Below, piece by piece: positions 35,207 to 44,114 of a stretch of DNA of 64,000 nucleotides. The stretch lies in NCBI GenBank assembly GCA_963850765.1, contig CAWKMN010000011.1, forward strand, positions 186,001-250,000, in the 5' to 3' direction. The translations under genes and the position numbers were made by a program. Below the pieces are notes generated by a model, which saw only the letters and a program-made list of their open reading frames with translations, was not told the origin of the DNA and did not search any database. Source of the DNA: CAWKMN01 sp963850765 (lineage in GTDB: Bacteria > Chloroflexota > Anaerolineae > Aggregatilineales > Aggregatilineaceae). Numbering within the stretch: position 1 is the first letter of the stretch; each line of letters opens with the position of its first letter.

Positions 35207-36355
35207 CTACGAGCGCTTGTCCAGCGGAACCCACTCTAGATCCATCGGGCCGATATAGTTATCCATCGGGCGGATCAGACGGTTGTCGGTCCACTGCTCG
35301 ATCACCTGAGCGCTCCACCCGGCAATGCGCGACATGGCGAACAGCGGCGTTTGCAGGTCGGTATCGACCCCAATCGCGTCGAGCACGATCGAGCTGTAAT
35401 AATCCACATTGGGGAACAGCTTGCGCTCGACAAAATAGGGATCGTTCAGGACCAGCTTTTCCAGCCGGGTCGCGATCTGGTAGACCGGGTTATTGGTCGC
35501 GCCGGGGCCAAGCTTCTCGACATGATGCTTGAGCACATCGGCACGCGGATCGAAGGCCTTATACACGCGGTGCCCGACGCCCATAATGCGGCGGCCTTTG
35601 CCCTTCACTTCGTCGTTGAACCACTTATCCACATTGGCCGGCGTGTTGATTTCGTGGAACATGTGCATGGCCGCCTCGTTCGCGCCGCCGTGCTTCGGCC
35701 CCTTCAGCGACCCGATCGCCGCCGTGATGGCGCTGTACATATCGCCATCCGTGCTGGTGACGACGCGCGCGGTGAACGTGCTGGCGTTCATGCCGTGATC
35801 GGCCAGCAGCACCAGATACACGTTGAGCGCATCAACTTCGGTCGGATCGGGATCGTGCTCCCGCAGCATATACAGGAAATTCGCGGCCAGCGACAGCTCC
35901 TTGCGCGGCTGGAGCGGATCTTTGCCGGCACGGATCCGCGACCATGCGGCGATCACGCTGGGCATTTTGGCGGTCAGGCGCAGCGCCTTGCGTTGGTTGG
36001 CCTCCGGGCTGTTGTCGTCCGCTTCGGCATCGAACAGGCCGAGCATCGAGACAGCCGTTCGCAGCACCCCCATCGGGTGCGCATCCTTCGGAAAACGCCG
36101 CATAAGATCAAGCTGCGCATCGGTGAGCGGCATCTCGGTCACCAGCGCCTGACGCAGCGTCTCAATCTCAGAACGCGTGGGGAGACGAAGGTTCCAGAGC
36201 AAAAAGACTATTTCTTCATAAGAAGCGTGTTCAGCCAGATCGGCTATCTCGTAGCCCGAGTAAATCAGCCGGCCGACATCGCCCATCACCCGGCTCAGGC
36301 GGGTATCGGCGACAACGGCTCCTTCCAAACCTCTTTTTTGATCGGCGGACGTCAT
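35207..36355 (-). CDS. gltA: Citrate synthase
   Basis: A 382-aa enzyme condensing oxaloacetate with acetyl-CoA, of the short type I form found in Gram-positives. Catalytic motifs: the first His in LLADHGMNASTFTARV, the second His in GVGHRVYKAFDPRADVL, and the catalytic Asp region VDYYSSIVLDAIGV. The substrate loop has SLKGPKHGGANEAAM. It diverges from the succinate dehydrogenase genes, so two TCA-cycle enzymes share one control region. A 2-methylcitrate synthase function cannot be excluded, but the TCA context favours citrate. Confidence 0.95.
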   Translation of the reverse strand: MTSADQKRGLEGAVVADTRLSRVMGDVGRLIYSGYEIADLAEHASYEEIVFLLWNLRLPTRSEIETLRQALVTEMPLTDAQLDLMRRFPKDAHPMGVLRTAVSMLGLFDAEADDNSPEANQRKALRLTAKMPSVIAAWSRIRAGKDPLQPRKELSLAANFLYMLREHDPDPTEVDALNVYLVLLADHGMNASTFTARVVTSTDGDMYSAITAAIGSLKGPKHGGANEAAMHMFHEINTPANVDKWFNDEVKGKGRRIMGVGHRVYKAFDPRADVLKHHVEKLGPGATNNPVYQIATRLEKLVLNDPYFVERKLFPNVDYYSSIVLDAIGVDTDLQTPLFAMSRIAGWSAQVIEQWTDNRLIRPMDNYIGPMDLEWVPLDKRS

Positions 36356-36434
36356 GTGAGTGTTTCTCCTCGTGAGTGTACCAGTCTGAAGGTGGTTACA
36401 AAATCGGTTTGATTGCAGTAATTTCTGATGGTAG

Positions 36435-36463
36435 AGTATAACAATTCGTTATTTTGAGAACAA
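36435..36463 (-). promoter_or_regulatory. Candidate gltA promoter
   Basis: On the minus strand TTGTTC (complement of 36458-36463), a 17-base spacer and TATACT (complement of 36435-36440), about 80 bases before the gltA ATG. Confidence 0.55.
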
Positions 36464-36491
36464 AGAAATTACGCGATTCTCTTGATCTAAA

Positions 36492-36520
36492 TTGAACTAA
36501 CCGGCCAATCGGCGTATAGT
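36492..36520 (+). promoter_or_regulatory. Candidate sdh promoter
   Basis: TTGAAC (36492-36497), a 17-base spacer and TATAGT (36515-36520), 34 bases before ATG 36555. It is back to back with the gltA promoter. Confidence 0.65.
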
Positions 36521-36554
36521 TGAGAAGAACAATCACCTTTTGGAGACTGCCTTT

Positions 36555-37544
36555 ATGACTACCTTAGTAACAACGGTGACTGAAACCCTGCGCTACCGGG
36601 GTAAACTCGGCCAATGGAGTTGGGCGCTGCACCGGGTCGCGGGTCTGGGTACGGTGCTGTTTTTGATCCTGCACGTGATTGATACGTCCTGGGCCGCGTT
36701 TTACCCGGATCTGTATGAGGACGCCATTCGCCAGTATCAAAGCCCGCTGTTTACCATCGGGGAATTTGCGCTGGTGGCGTGCGTCGTGTATCACGCCTTT
36801 AACGGGCTGCGCATCATCCTGCTCGATTATAAACCGTCGTGGTGGATCTACCAGCGGCGTGCTGCGACCCTGGTCTTTGTGGCGACGATCGTGGTGCTGG
36901 CCCCGACCTTCGCGCTGATGGTCGGCCACGTGCTGGACTTCTACGAGGAAGATCCAGACCTTGCCGGGCTGGACGAGATCATCGAGATCCAGGCGCAGTT
37001 CGCCGCCGGGTTCGTGGTGATCGTGGTGGCGGCGCTGGTGCTCTCCGCACTGTACGGGCTGCTCACCCGTGATGATCGCGGGTTCGAACTGCCGGGCCGT
37101 CTGGAGTCGACGCTCTGGTCGTTTATGCGACTGTCGGGCCTGCTGATCGTGCCGCTGATCTTCGGCCATCTGGCGATGATGCATGTCATCTCCGGCGTGT
37201 TCGACATCACCGGCGGCGGCATGACCGTGATCGGCACGGATGTGACCAATGAGAGCGGCAAAGCGGTTGAATTTGTCGGCGCGCGCTGGGATATGCTCGT
37301 GGCGGGCGTGGCGATCTGGCGCATCTACGACGGGCTGCTGCTGGCGCTGGTGGTGATCCACGGCCTCAACGGGCTGCGCTACGTGGTGAACGACTACGTC
37401 CACCCGCCGCTGGCGAACCGGGCCTTGAACTGGGCGATTGTCTTCGGCACCGTGGCGCTGATCGTGTTGGGCATGGCGGCGCTGCTGGCCGGAGTGGATA
37501 AGACGGCTTACGAGATAGCCCACGATATGACATTCGGGAACTGA
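36555..37544 (+). CDS. sdhC: Succinate dehydrogenase membrane anchor, fused SdhC-SdhD
   Basis: A 329-aa integral membrane protein made of two tandem SdhC/D-like units. Each half has three hydrophobic helices, and each carries the quinone/heme-site motif H-x2-NGLR: VVYHAFNGLRIILLDY near residue 77 and VVIHGLNGLRYVVNDY near 272. Other His residues (LILHVIDTSW, IFGHLAMMHVIS) are candidate heme ligands. It anchors SdhA/SdhB and passes electrons to quinone. Most bacteria use two separate proteins of about 110-130 aa or one five-helix protein. I use ATG 36555, with GGAG nine bases upstream. Confidence 0.87.
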   Translation: MTTLVTTVTETLRYRGKLGQWSWALHRVAGLGTVLFLILHVIDTSWAAFYPDLYEDAIRQYQSPLFTIGEFALVACVVYHAFNGLRIILLDYKPSWWIYQRRAATLVFVATIVVLAPTFALMVGHVLDFYEEDPDLAGLDEIIEIQAQFAAGFVVIVVAALVLSALYGLLTRDDRGFELPGRLESTLWSFMRLSGLLIVPLIFGHLAMMHVISGVFDITGGGMTVIGTDVTNESGKAVEFVGARWDMLVAGVAIWRIYDGLLLALVVIHGLNGLRYVVNDYVHPPLANRALNWAIVFGTVALIVLGMAALLAGVDKTAYEIAHDMTFGN

Positions 37545-37549
37545 TCATT

Positions 37550-39350
37550 ATGCAAACACATCAATTTGAAGCACTGATTGTTGGCGGCGGTGGGGCCGGC
37601 CTGATGGCGGCGCTGTATGCCTCGCGCGGGGCCAAAACCGCCGTGATCACCAAGCTCTATCCGACGCGCTCGCATACCGGCACGGCGCAGGGGGGGATCG
37701 GCGCGGCGCTGGGCAACCTGGAAGAAGATCGCCCCGAATGGCACGCCTTTGATACCGTCAAGGGCGGCGATTACCTGACCGATCAGGATGCGGCGCTGGT
37801 GCTGGCCGCAGGAAGCCATCGACGCCGTGATCGAACTGGAACATCTCGGCCTGCCGTTTGATCGCACCGAGGACGGGCGCATCTCGCAGCGGCGCTTCGG
37901 CGGGCATACCAGCAATTTTGGCGGGCAGCCGGTGCGCCGGGCGTGCCACGCCGCCGACCGCACCGGGCATATGATTCTGCAAACGCTGTACCAGCAGTGT
38001 ATCAAAAACAACGTCACCTTTTTTGACGAGTATCACGTCGTAGACCTGATCCGCAGCGGCGACCGGGTGGCAGGCGTGGTGGCCGTGCATATCGACTCCG
38101 GCGAGCTGCATGTCTTCCACAGCAAGGCGGTGCTGTTCGCGACCGGCGGGTGGGGCCGCGTGTGGGAGATTTCGAGCAACGCCCACGCCCTGACCGGCGA
38201 TGGCACGGTCATCACCTATCGGCGCGGCGTGCCGATGCAGGATATGGAGTTCTTCCAGTTCCATCCGACCGGCATTTATCGCATGGGGATTCTGATCACC
38301 GAGGGTGTGCGCGGCGAGGGCGGCGTGCTGCTGAACGATCGCGGCGAGCGTTTTATGGAGCGTTACGCGCCGAAGATCAAGGATCTCGCCAGCCGCGATG
38401 TCGTTTCGCGCGCGATCTACCTGGAAATCGAAGCGAAGCGTGGCATCAAGGGCAAAAATTACGTGCATCTGGATGTGACGCCCGAAACGGTCAACCGCTA
38501 CCTGGCCGAAGCGGGCGATTCGCGCCGCATTGACCGGGAATATATCGAATCCAAGCTGCCGGACATTCTCGATTTCTGCCGGACGTATCTCGGCATCGAC
38601 CCGGTCAAGCAGCCGATTCCGATCCAGCCCACCGCGCATTATGGCATGGGCGGCATCCCCACCGATCTCGACGGGCGCGCCGTGATCGACGCCAGGCGCA
38701 CGCCGCTGCCCGGCCTGTACGCGGCGGGTGAATGTGCCTCTGTGAGCGTCCACGGCGCGAATCGACTCGGCACCAACAGCCTGACCGATCTGATCGTGTT
38801 TGGGCGGCGTGCGGGCAAGCACATCGCGGAATACTGCCAGGGGACCGATTACACACCGCTGCCCGGCAATCCATCCGGCGAGATCGAGACGGAGATCGAA
38901 CGGCTCCGCATGGCGGACGGCCCGCGCAAGCCCTACCAGCTTCGCACCGAGCTTCAGCAGCTCATGATGAAGCATGTGAGCGTGTTCCGCACGGCGCAGG
39001 GCATCCAGCAGGCGATTGAGACGGTGCGCCGCCTGAAGGACGACTACCGCACGCGCCTGGGCATCGACGATCGCGGCCGGCGCTTCAACACCGATCTGCT
39101 CGAAGCGTGGGAACTCGGCTCGCTGCTGGATATTGCCGAGGTGACGGCGGTCAGCGCGCTGGCCCGCCAGGAAAGCCGCGGCGCGCACTCGCGCGAGGAT
39201 TTCCCCAAGCGCGACGACGTGAAATGGCTGGTGCATACGCTGGCCTATCGCATGGACGACGGCAGTATCGGGCTGAATCATGACAAGCCGGTGGATATGT
39301 CGCTGGCCGAGAAGGACGATCGTTTTAAGCCCAAAGAGCGGGTGTATTAA
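37550..39350 (+). CDS. sdhA: Succinate dehydrogenase flavoprotein subunit, frameshifted by one base
   Basis: The first frame (from ATG 37550) gives the FAD motif VGGGGAGLMAALYAS and the flavinylation region TRSHTGTAQGGIGAALGN. At 37806-37809 (GCCGCAGG) one extra base shifts the frame. The second frame continues QEAIDAVIELEHLGLPFDRT, FQFHPTGIYRMGILITEGVR GEGG, PTAHYGMGGIPTD and SVHGANRLGTNSLTDLIVFG. Removing one base gives 599 aa, the expected length. The enzyme oxidises succinate to fumarate. A real knockout of a central TCA gene with every other motif intact is unlikely, so I read it as sequence error. Confidence 0.92.
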
Positions 39351-39445
39351 ATGCAGCGGTTAGCCATTAGCGGTTAGCTGTTAGCTCTTGGCAGGCAGGC
39401 GGAATTATGGATTGTGGATCAGCTTCACTCCTCAGTGGGGAGAAC

Positions 39446-39543
39446 GCCCCTCACCCCGCCCTCTCCCCGGCAAGCCAGCGAGAGGGAAAAGGTCTGCGAC
39501 CGGCCCCCCTCTCCGCGGGTGGAGAGGGGGTTGGGGGGTGAGG
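39446..39543. repeat. GC-rich palindromic repeat, family 2, inside the sdh operon
   Basis: CCCCTCACCCCGCCCTCTCC...GCGAGAGGG...CCCCCCTCTCC-GCGGGT-GGAGAGGGGG...GGGGTGAGG. It fills most of the 260-base gap between sdhA and sdhB, preceded at 39356-39390 by TTAGC-type short repeats. Confidence 0.7.
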
Positions 39544-39610
39544 TAAGCCGGCCAGGGGCGAGGCTCGATGAGATAAACGAGACAGATAAGCTTTAGCTCT
39601 GGAGAATACT

Positions 39611-40339
39611 ATGCAAGCTGTGATGCGAATCCGGCGCTTTAACCCGGAAAAAGATCAAAAACCCTACTGGGCGGAATATACCCTGGAGAATGTCGATCCG
39701 ACCGACCGCGTGCTGGACCTGCTGCACCGCGTGAAGTGGGAGAACGACGGGACCTTTTCGTTCCGCCGGTCGTGCGCGCATGGCATCTGCGGCTCGGACG
39801 GGATGCGGATCAACAGCGTCAACCGGCTGGCGTGTAAGGTGCTGGTCAACGCGCTGGGTGACGGGGACTCGATCAAAATTCAGGTCGAGCCGATGCTGGG
39901 CCTGCGCGTGATCAAAGATCTTGTCGTGGATATGGAGCCATTTTTTGAACATTACCGGCAGGTCATGCCATACTTTATCAACAACTCGCCGCTGCCCGAA
40001 AACGGCCGCGAGCGCCTGCAAAGCGTCGAACAGCGCGAGCGCTTTGACGATACGACCAAGTGTATTCTGTGCGCGTGCTGCACGACGTCCTGCCCCAGCT
40101 TTTGGGCCAACGGCGTCTATGTGGGTCCGGCGGCGATCGTGCAGGCGCACCGCTTTATCTTCGACAGCCGCGACGAGGCGACCGACGAGCGCCTGAAGAT
40201 CATGGGCGAGCCGGACGGTGTGTGGCGCTGCCGCACGGTCTTCAACTGCACGCCCGCCTGCCCGCGGGATATTGAGGTGACGCGGGCCATCGGCGAAGTG
40301 AAGCTGGCGATCCGGCGCGGTGTGGATAAAGGCGACTAA
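39611..40339 (+). CDS. sdhB: Succinate dehydrogenase iron-sulfur subunit
   Basis: A 242-aa protein with three cluster motifs: the 2Fe-2S site CAHGICGSDGMRIN (the fourth ligand lies at NRLAC; Asp in the CGSD position also occurs in Escherichia coli), the 4Fe-4S site CILCACCTTSC, and the 3Fe-4S site CRTVFNCTPACPRDI. It relays electrons from SdhA to the membrane anchor. ATG 39611 follows CTGGAGAATACT. Confidence 0.95.
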   Translation: MQAVMRIRRFNPEKDQKPYWAEYTLENVDPTDRVLDLLHRVKWENDGTFSFRRSCAHGICGSDGMRINSVNRLACKVLVNALGDGDSIKIQVEPMLGLRVIKDLVVDMEPFFEHYRQVMPYFINNSPLPENGRERLQSVEQRERFDDTTKCILCACCTTSCPSFWANGVYVGPAAIVQAHRFIFDSRDEATDERLKIMGEPDGVWRCRTVFNCTPACPRDIEVTRAIGEVKLAIRRGVDKGD

Positions 40340-40371
40340 TCCATTTTGAGGAATGAGGATCATTTACACGT

Positions 40372-40989
40372 ATGCTCGTACTCTTAGAGGGCAACATCGC
40401 AGCGGGCAAGACCACGCTCGGCCAGCAGCTGTCGGGCAGCGCGTTTTTTGAATTTGTTTCCGAGCCGGTCGAGCGATGGCAGGGCGGGTTTGCCGCCAAC
40501 CTGCTCGAACGTTTCTACAGCGATACCGCGCGCTGGGCGTTCACGCTCCAGATCTGCGCGTTCGTGACGCGGACCCAGGCACTCCAGGCGCACGCTGCCC
40601 GCGCCGACAGTGTGACCGTGTTTGAGCGGTCGATCTACTGCGACCGGCACGTGTTCGCCAAGAATCTGCACGCACACGGCTTTATGGACGATACCGAGTG
40701 GGCGCTCTACCTGCATTTCTGGAATCATCTGCACGACTCCGCGCCGGTGCCGGACGCGATCCTGTACATGCGGACGCCCGCCGAGGAGTGCCACCGCCGG
40801 CTGCAAATCCGCGCGCGCGCCGAAGAAAAGACCATCCCGCTGGATTATTTGCAGCAGCTTGAAGTGCGTCACGATGAATGGCTGCTGACGCCGGAAAATG
40901 CCGTTTATCCGGTCGTGGTGCTGGATGGCCTACAGCCCTGGACCGCCGCTGACGTGCAGGACCGGCTGCTGCAAGCCGTCCCGCAGTGA
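40372..40989 (+). CDS. Deoxynucleoside kinase
   Basis: A 205-aa P-loop kinase of the dNK family: Walker A GNIAAGKTTL (7-16), the EPVERWQGG substrate segment, the family ERS motif in FERSIYCDRHVFAKNLH, and the LID arginines in RRLQIRARAEEKTIPLDYLQ. It phosphorylates deoxynucleosides for salvage; whether it prefers dA/dG or dC/dT cannot be told here. It starts 32 bases after sdhB and the next gene begins 16 bases after its stop. Confidence 0.85.
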   Translation: MLVLLEGNIAAGKTTLGQQLSGSAFFEFVSEPVERWQGGFAANLLERFYSDTARWAFTLQICAFVTRTQALQAHAARADSVTVFERSIYCDRHVFAKNLHAHGFMDDTEWALYLHFWNHLHDSAPVPDAILYMRTPAEECHRRLQIRARAEEKTIPLDYLQQLEVRHDEWLLTPENAVYPVVVLDGLQPWTAADVQDRLLQAVPQ

Positions 40990-41005
40990 TGCTCCGGGAT
41001 CGACC

Positions 41006-41392
41006 ATGAGCGAGACACAGGCCGCCCCTTATATCCTGGTGGTGGACGACGAATGGATGAACCGCGAGCTGCTTGAGGCGTACCTCGTGATGGGCGGCTA
41101 CCGGGTGGGGCTGGCCAACAGCGGCGAGAAGGCGCTGCATATGGCCCAGGCGGAGCCGCCCGCGCTGGTGCTGCTTGATGTCCGGCTGTCCAACATGGAC
41201 GGATTCGAGGTCTGCCGCCACCTGAAAAACGACGCACGCACCTGCCGCATGCCGGTGCTGATGCTCACCGCCTTCCGATCCGACGACGACCAACAGCGGG
41301 CGCTCGACGCCGGCGCGGACGGTTTTATCGCCAAGCCGTTTGACTCAGCCGCACTGCTGGCGCGCGTGCGTTCATTGATCGACCCGGCGTGA
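41006..41392 (+). CDS. Single-domain response regulator (receiver only)
   Basis: A 128-aa CheY-like receiver. Acidic pocket DDE (VVDDEWMNRE), phospho-acceptor Asp in LLDVRLSNMDGFEV, the conserved Thr in LMLTAFR, and the Lys in IAKPFDSAALL. There is no output domain. Two histidine kinases lie in the window; the soluble one at 43098 is the nearer candidate partner. ATG 41006 is used; the longer frame upstream overlaps the kinase gene. Confidence 0.9.
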   Translation: MSETQAAPYILVVDDEWMNRELLEAYLVMGGYRVGLANSGEKALHMAQAEPPALVLLDVRLSNMDGFEVCRHLKNDARTCRMPVLMLTAFRSDDDQQRALDAGADGFIAKPFDSAALLARVRSLIDPA

Positions 41393-41422
41393 CGGCTGCC
41401 GGGTAAGCCGTGAGAAAGTCTG

Positions 41423-42061
41423 ATGTCAGCTTACCGCCGGTCGGGGACGTCTCCCCTGTTGGTTGTCCTGGTCGGGGCCATGGTGGTCTTTGGCGGTTAC
41501 TTCGTCTGGATGGGCTTCCTGGATTTCCTCGAAGATCAGGGCGACATCACCGCGCAGAGTACCCGCGATGTGTCGGCCAGCGCGACGGCCATGGCCGCGC
41601 CGCAGGTTGTCCTGCCGTCGCCCTTTCTGCCGGCGAGCTTCACGCCGCTGCCGCCGTGCGAATGGTACACCGTCCGCGTCGAGCGGGCAGTTTACCGCGA
41701 GTGTCCCAGTCAGGATAACAATGAGTGCCCCATCCGCAATACGGTCGAATTCGGCACCGAATTCTGCGTGTATTCGCGTGTGCCGGGCAACCCGGAATGG
41801 TTCATTGTGGAACTAAACCCCAACGGCTCCTACCGTGATACCGTCTTTATGCACGAGAGTGTGCTGGATCCGGTTAATCCCACCCGCACCCCCGCGCCGA
41901 CCGTCACACCGGGGCCGACGATCGCGCCTTCCCCGACCTCGACCCCCGCCCCGACTTTGCCGCCCAGCCCAACCGTGGAGCCATCCCAACCGCCGGATGT
42001 CTCGCCCACACCGACGCCAACCCTGACACCATCGCCCACCATGCCGCACATCTCGATTTAA
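41423..42061 (+). CDS. Membrane-anchored protein with a Pro/Thr-rich tail, unknown function
   Basis: A 212-aa protein. One N-terminal membrane helix (LLVVLVGAMVVFGGYFVWMG, about 10-30) leads to a small extracytoplasmic domain (about 70-145) with four cysteines (PPCEWY, YRECPS, NECPIR, EFCVYS) that could form two disulfides. The strand pattern suggests an SH3-like fold. The last 60 residues are TPxP repeats (PTVTPGPTIAPSPTSTPAPT), typical of Chloroflexota wall spacers. I do not recognise a named family. It starts 30 bases after the receiver gene. Confidence 0.7.
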   Translation: MSAYRRSGTSPLLVVLVGAMVVFGGYFVWMGFLDFLEDQGDITAQSTRDVSASATAMAAPQVVLPSPFLPASFTPLPPCEWYTVRVERAVYRECPSQDNNECPIRNTVEFGTEFCVYSRVPGNPEWFIVELNPNGSYRDTVFMHESVLDPVNPTRTPAPTVTPGPTIAPSPTSTPAPTLPPSPTVEPSQPPDVSPTPTPTLTPSPTMPHISI

Positions 42062-42098
42062 GGTATACTTCTGAAAACGCTGTTGACCGGAAACCGCC

Positions 42099-43097
42099 AT
42101 GACCGAACAAGAACGCATCTGGGTGGAAGCTCCCGATCATATTCTGGCCATCGTGAATCCGGCTTCGGGATCGAAGCGCGGCATGATCGTCATGAAGCGC
42201 CTGCAAGAGATCAAAAAGCCGCACATCACGCTGCATATCACCACGCCGGATTTTGACTATGCGGGCGCGATCGCCGCGGGTGTGGCCGATGGCATAGACC
42301 GTATCCTGCTGGCCGGGGGCGATGGCACGCTGATGGAAGGCGTCTCCGGGGCGCGGCGCGTGCTTGGGAATCGCGTGCTGCCGTTCTCGTGGGTGCCGGT
42401 CGGGACGGGCAATGTCGTCTCCGGGTTTCTCGGGCTGCCTCACCGCGTCGAGCCGGCGCTGAAGCTGGCCCTTGGGCCGGGTGCCATCCGCCGGATCGAT
42501 CTGGCACAGGTGGGCGATCGCTGCTCGGTGCTGCGCGTTTCGACTGGGTTTGAAGCGGACGCCGCTTTTCAGGTCACGCGCGAAGATAAGGACCGGCTCG
42601 GCGTGTTCGCCTATGCCATTCCCGGGCTGAAGTCGCTGCGCCAGACGCGCCCGGTGGAATTTCTGATCTCCCTGGACGGCCAGTCGCCGATCCATGTGGA
42701 CGGCATCCTGGCCTTTGTCACGGCGACGGGCGCGCTGACGTGGATTAACGGCATGTCGGTCATCAACGAGGCGATCCAGCCGGATGACGGCCTGCTCTAT
42801 GCGGGCATCCTGCGCCCGCTCAACCCCACCCGTGTGCTGGACAGTGTGACCAAATTCGTGGCCGGGAGCGGACTACCCCCCGAATCGATCATCTATTTCT
42901 CAGCGCGCAAGCGGATTGTGGTCGACTCGAAGATCCCGCAGCCCACCCAGATCGATGGTGATCCGTTGGGTACGACGCCGATCATTGCGGATCTGCTGCC
43001 CAAAGCCCTGCCGATCGTCGTCCCGCGCGAGCGGCAGCGCGGTTCTGCCTATTTGCAGTGGCTCTCGCAGATTCATCTGAACGAGGATGATGACTGA
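42099..43097 (+). CDS. Diacylglycerol kinase-like lipid kinase (DAGK_cat family)
   Basis: A 332-aa protein with the catalytic motif ILAIVNPASGSKRG and the nucleotide loop LLAGGDGTLMEGVSGARRVL; the second lobe has GTGNVVSGFLGLP and later GFEADAAFQVT. YegS/DgkB-type enzymes phosphorylate diacylglycerol or related lipids. It ends next to the convergent histidine kinase gene, with no space between the two stop codons. Confidence 0.86.
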   Translation: MTEQERIWVEAPDHILAIVNPASGSKRGMIVMKRLQEIKKPHITLHITTPDFDYAGAIAAGVADGIDRILLAGGDGTLMEGVSGARRVLGNRVLPFSWVPVGTGNVVSGFLGLPHRVEPALKLALGPGAIRRIDLAQVGDRCSVLRVSTGFEADAAFQVTREDKDRLGVFAYAIPGLKSLRQTRPVEFLISLDGQSPIHVDGILAFVTATGALTWINGMSVINEAIQPDDGLLYAGILRPLNPTRVLDSVTKFVAGSGLPPESIIYFSARKRIVVDSKIPQPTQIDGDPLGTTPIIADLLPKALPIVVPRERQRGSAYLQWLSQIHLNEDDD

Positions 43098-44114
43098 TCA
43101 GAACAGGGGCAGGGTGAAACCAAACACACTCCCTTCGCCGGAAGTGCTCTCGACCAACACCTGCCCGCCGTGTTTCTCCACGATGGCCTTGACAATTGCC
43201 AACCCCAGGCCAGTACCCTCGATGCGATGGGTTTCGGGCGTGCGGACGCGATAAAACCGCTCGAACAGCCGGGGGAGATGCTCCGCCGGGATCCCGATGC
43301 CATGATCGATCACGCGGAACGTTGCCGTGCTGCTGTTGGCTTCCAGCACGATCTGGACCGGGCCGCCGTTGGGTGAATACTTGATCGCGTTGCCGATCAG
43401 GTTGCCGACGGCACTTTGCAGCCGCCGCTCGTCCCCATCGACGGTGCAGCCTTCGGGCGGCAGATCGAGCGCGAGATCCACACCTGAACCGCGCGCATAG
43501 CCTTCGAGCAGCCCGGCCGCGTGGCGGACCAGCCGGCTCAGATCCATCTGGGCAAGAGTCAGATCGCCGCCGGTCTCGAGCCAGCTCACGTCGAGCATTT
43601 CATGCACCTGGGTGAGCATCGCGTTGAGGCTCTGGTGGGTGCGCTGGATGAACTTTTGCTGCGCCTCGTTCAGCCCACCCAATGTTTCCACCAGGTTGAT
43701 AAAGCCCTCAGCCGACGCGATCCGCACTTTCAGATCATGCACCATCTCGCGCATGGGATCGACGGCCCCCGCTTCGCCACTGCGCTTGCCAAGCGCCAAC
43801 CGGGGACCGGCAGGCGATGCTTCGGGCGTGACCAGCAAATGAACCCAACGGGTTTCACCCGAGGGCAGCACTGCCTGTTCGCGCGCGCTGTCGCCGCTGG
43901 TGATCACCCACTGTGCCAGCGCCACCAGGGATTGAAAGCAGGGAATGTCATCCAGGCGCGTCCCCAGCAGGTCGGCCGCTTCCACCTCGTAGGCGACTTC
44001 GGCCGCCGGGTTCATCAGGCAGATGCGCATCTCGCGATCCACGGCAATCACCGCGTCGATCGTCGTACGCGCCAGGGCGATCAGGGCATGGTGTTGGATC
44101 ACTCGTTCGGTCAT
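43098..44114 (-). CDS. Soluble PAS sensor histidine kinase
   Basis: A 338-aa kinase with no membrane helix. A PAS domain (about 8-105: TTIDAVIAVDREMRICLMNP AAEVAYE) is followed by HisKA with H126 in MVHDLKVRIASAEGF and HATPase_c (NLIGNAIKYSPNGGP, DHGIGIP, GTGLGLAIVKAIV). The H-box ends R-I rather than the usual P-L. Its start codon overlaps by four bases the stop of the BtuF-like gene, so the two are translationally coupled. The likely output is the orphan receiver at 41006 or an unseen regulator. Confidence 0.9.
   Translation of the reverse strand: MTERVIQHHALIALARTTIDAVIAVDREMRICLMNPAAEVAYEVEAADLLGTRLDDIPCFQSLVALAQWVITSGDSAREQAVLPSGETRWVHLLVTPEASPAGPRLALGKRSGEAGAVDPMREMVHDLKVRIASAEGFINLVETLGGLNEAQQKFIQRTHQSLNAMLTQVHEMLDVSWLETGGDLTLAQMDLSRLVRHAAGLLEGYARGSGVDLALDLPPEGCTVDGDERRLQSAVGNLIGNAIKYSPNGGPVQIVLEANSSTATFRVIDHGIGIPAEHLPRLFERFYRVRTPETHRIEGTGLGLAIVKAIVEKHGGQVLVESTSGEGSVFGFTLPLF

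Noticed and set aside
37758..39281. 507-codon minus-strand frame opposite sdhA
   Set aside because: It mirrors SdhA, shows no protein-like motif and has no ribosome site.
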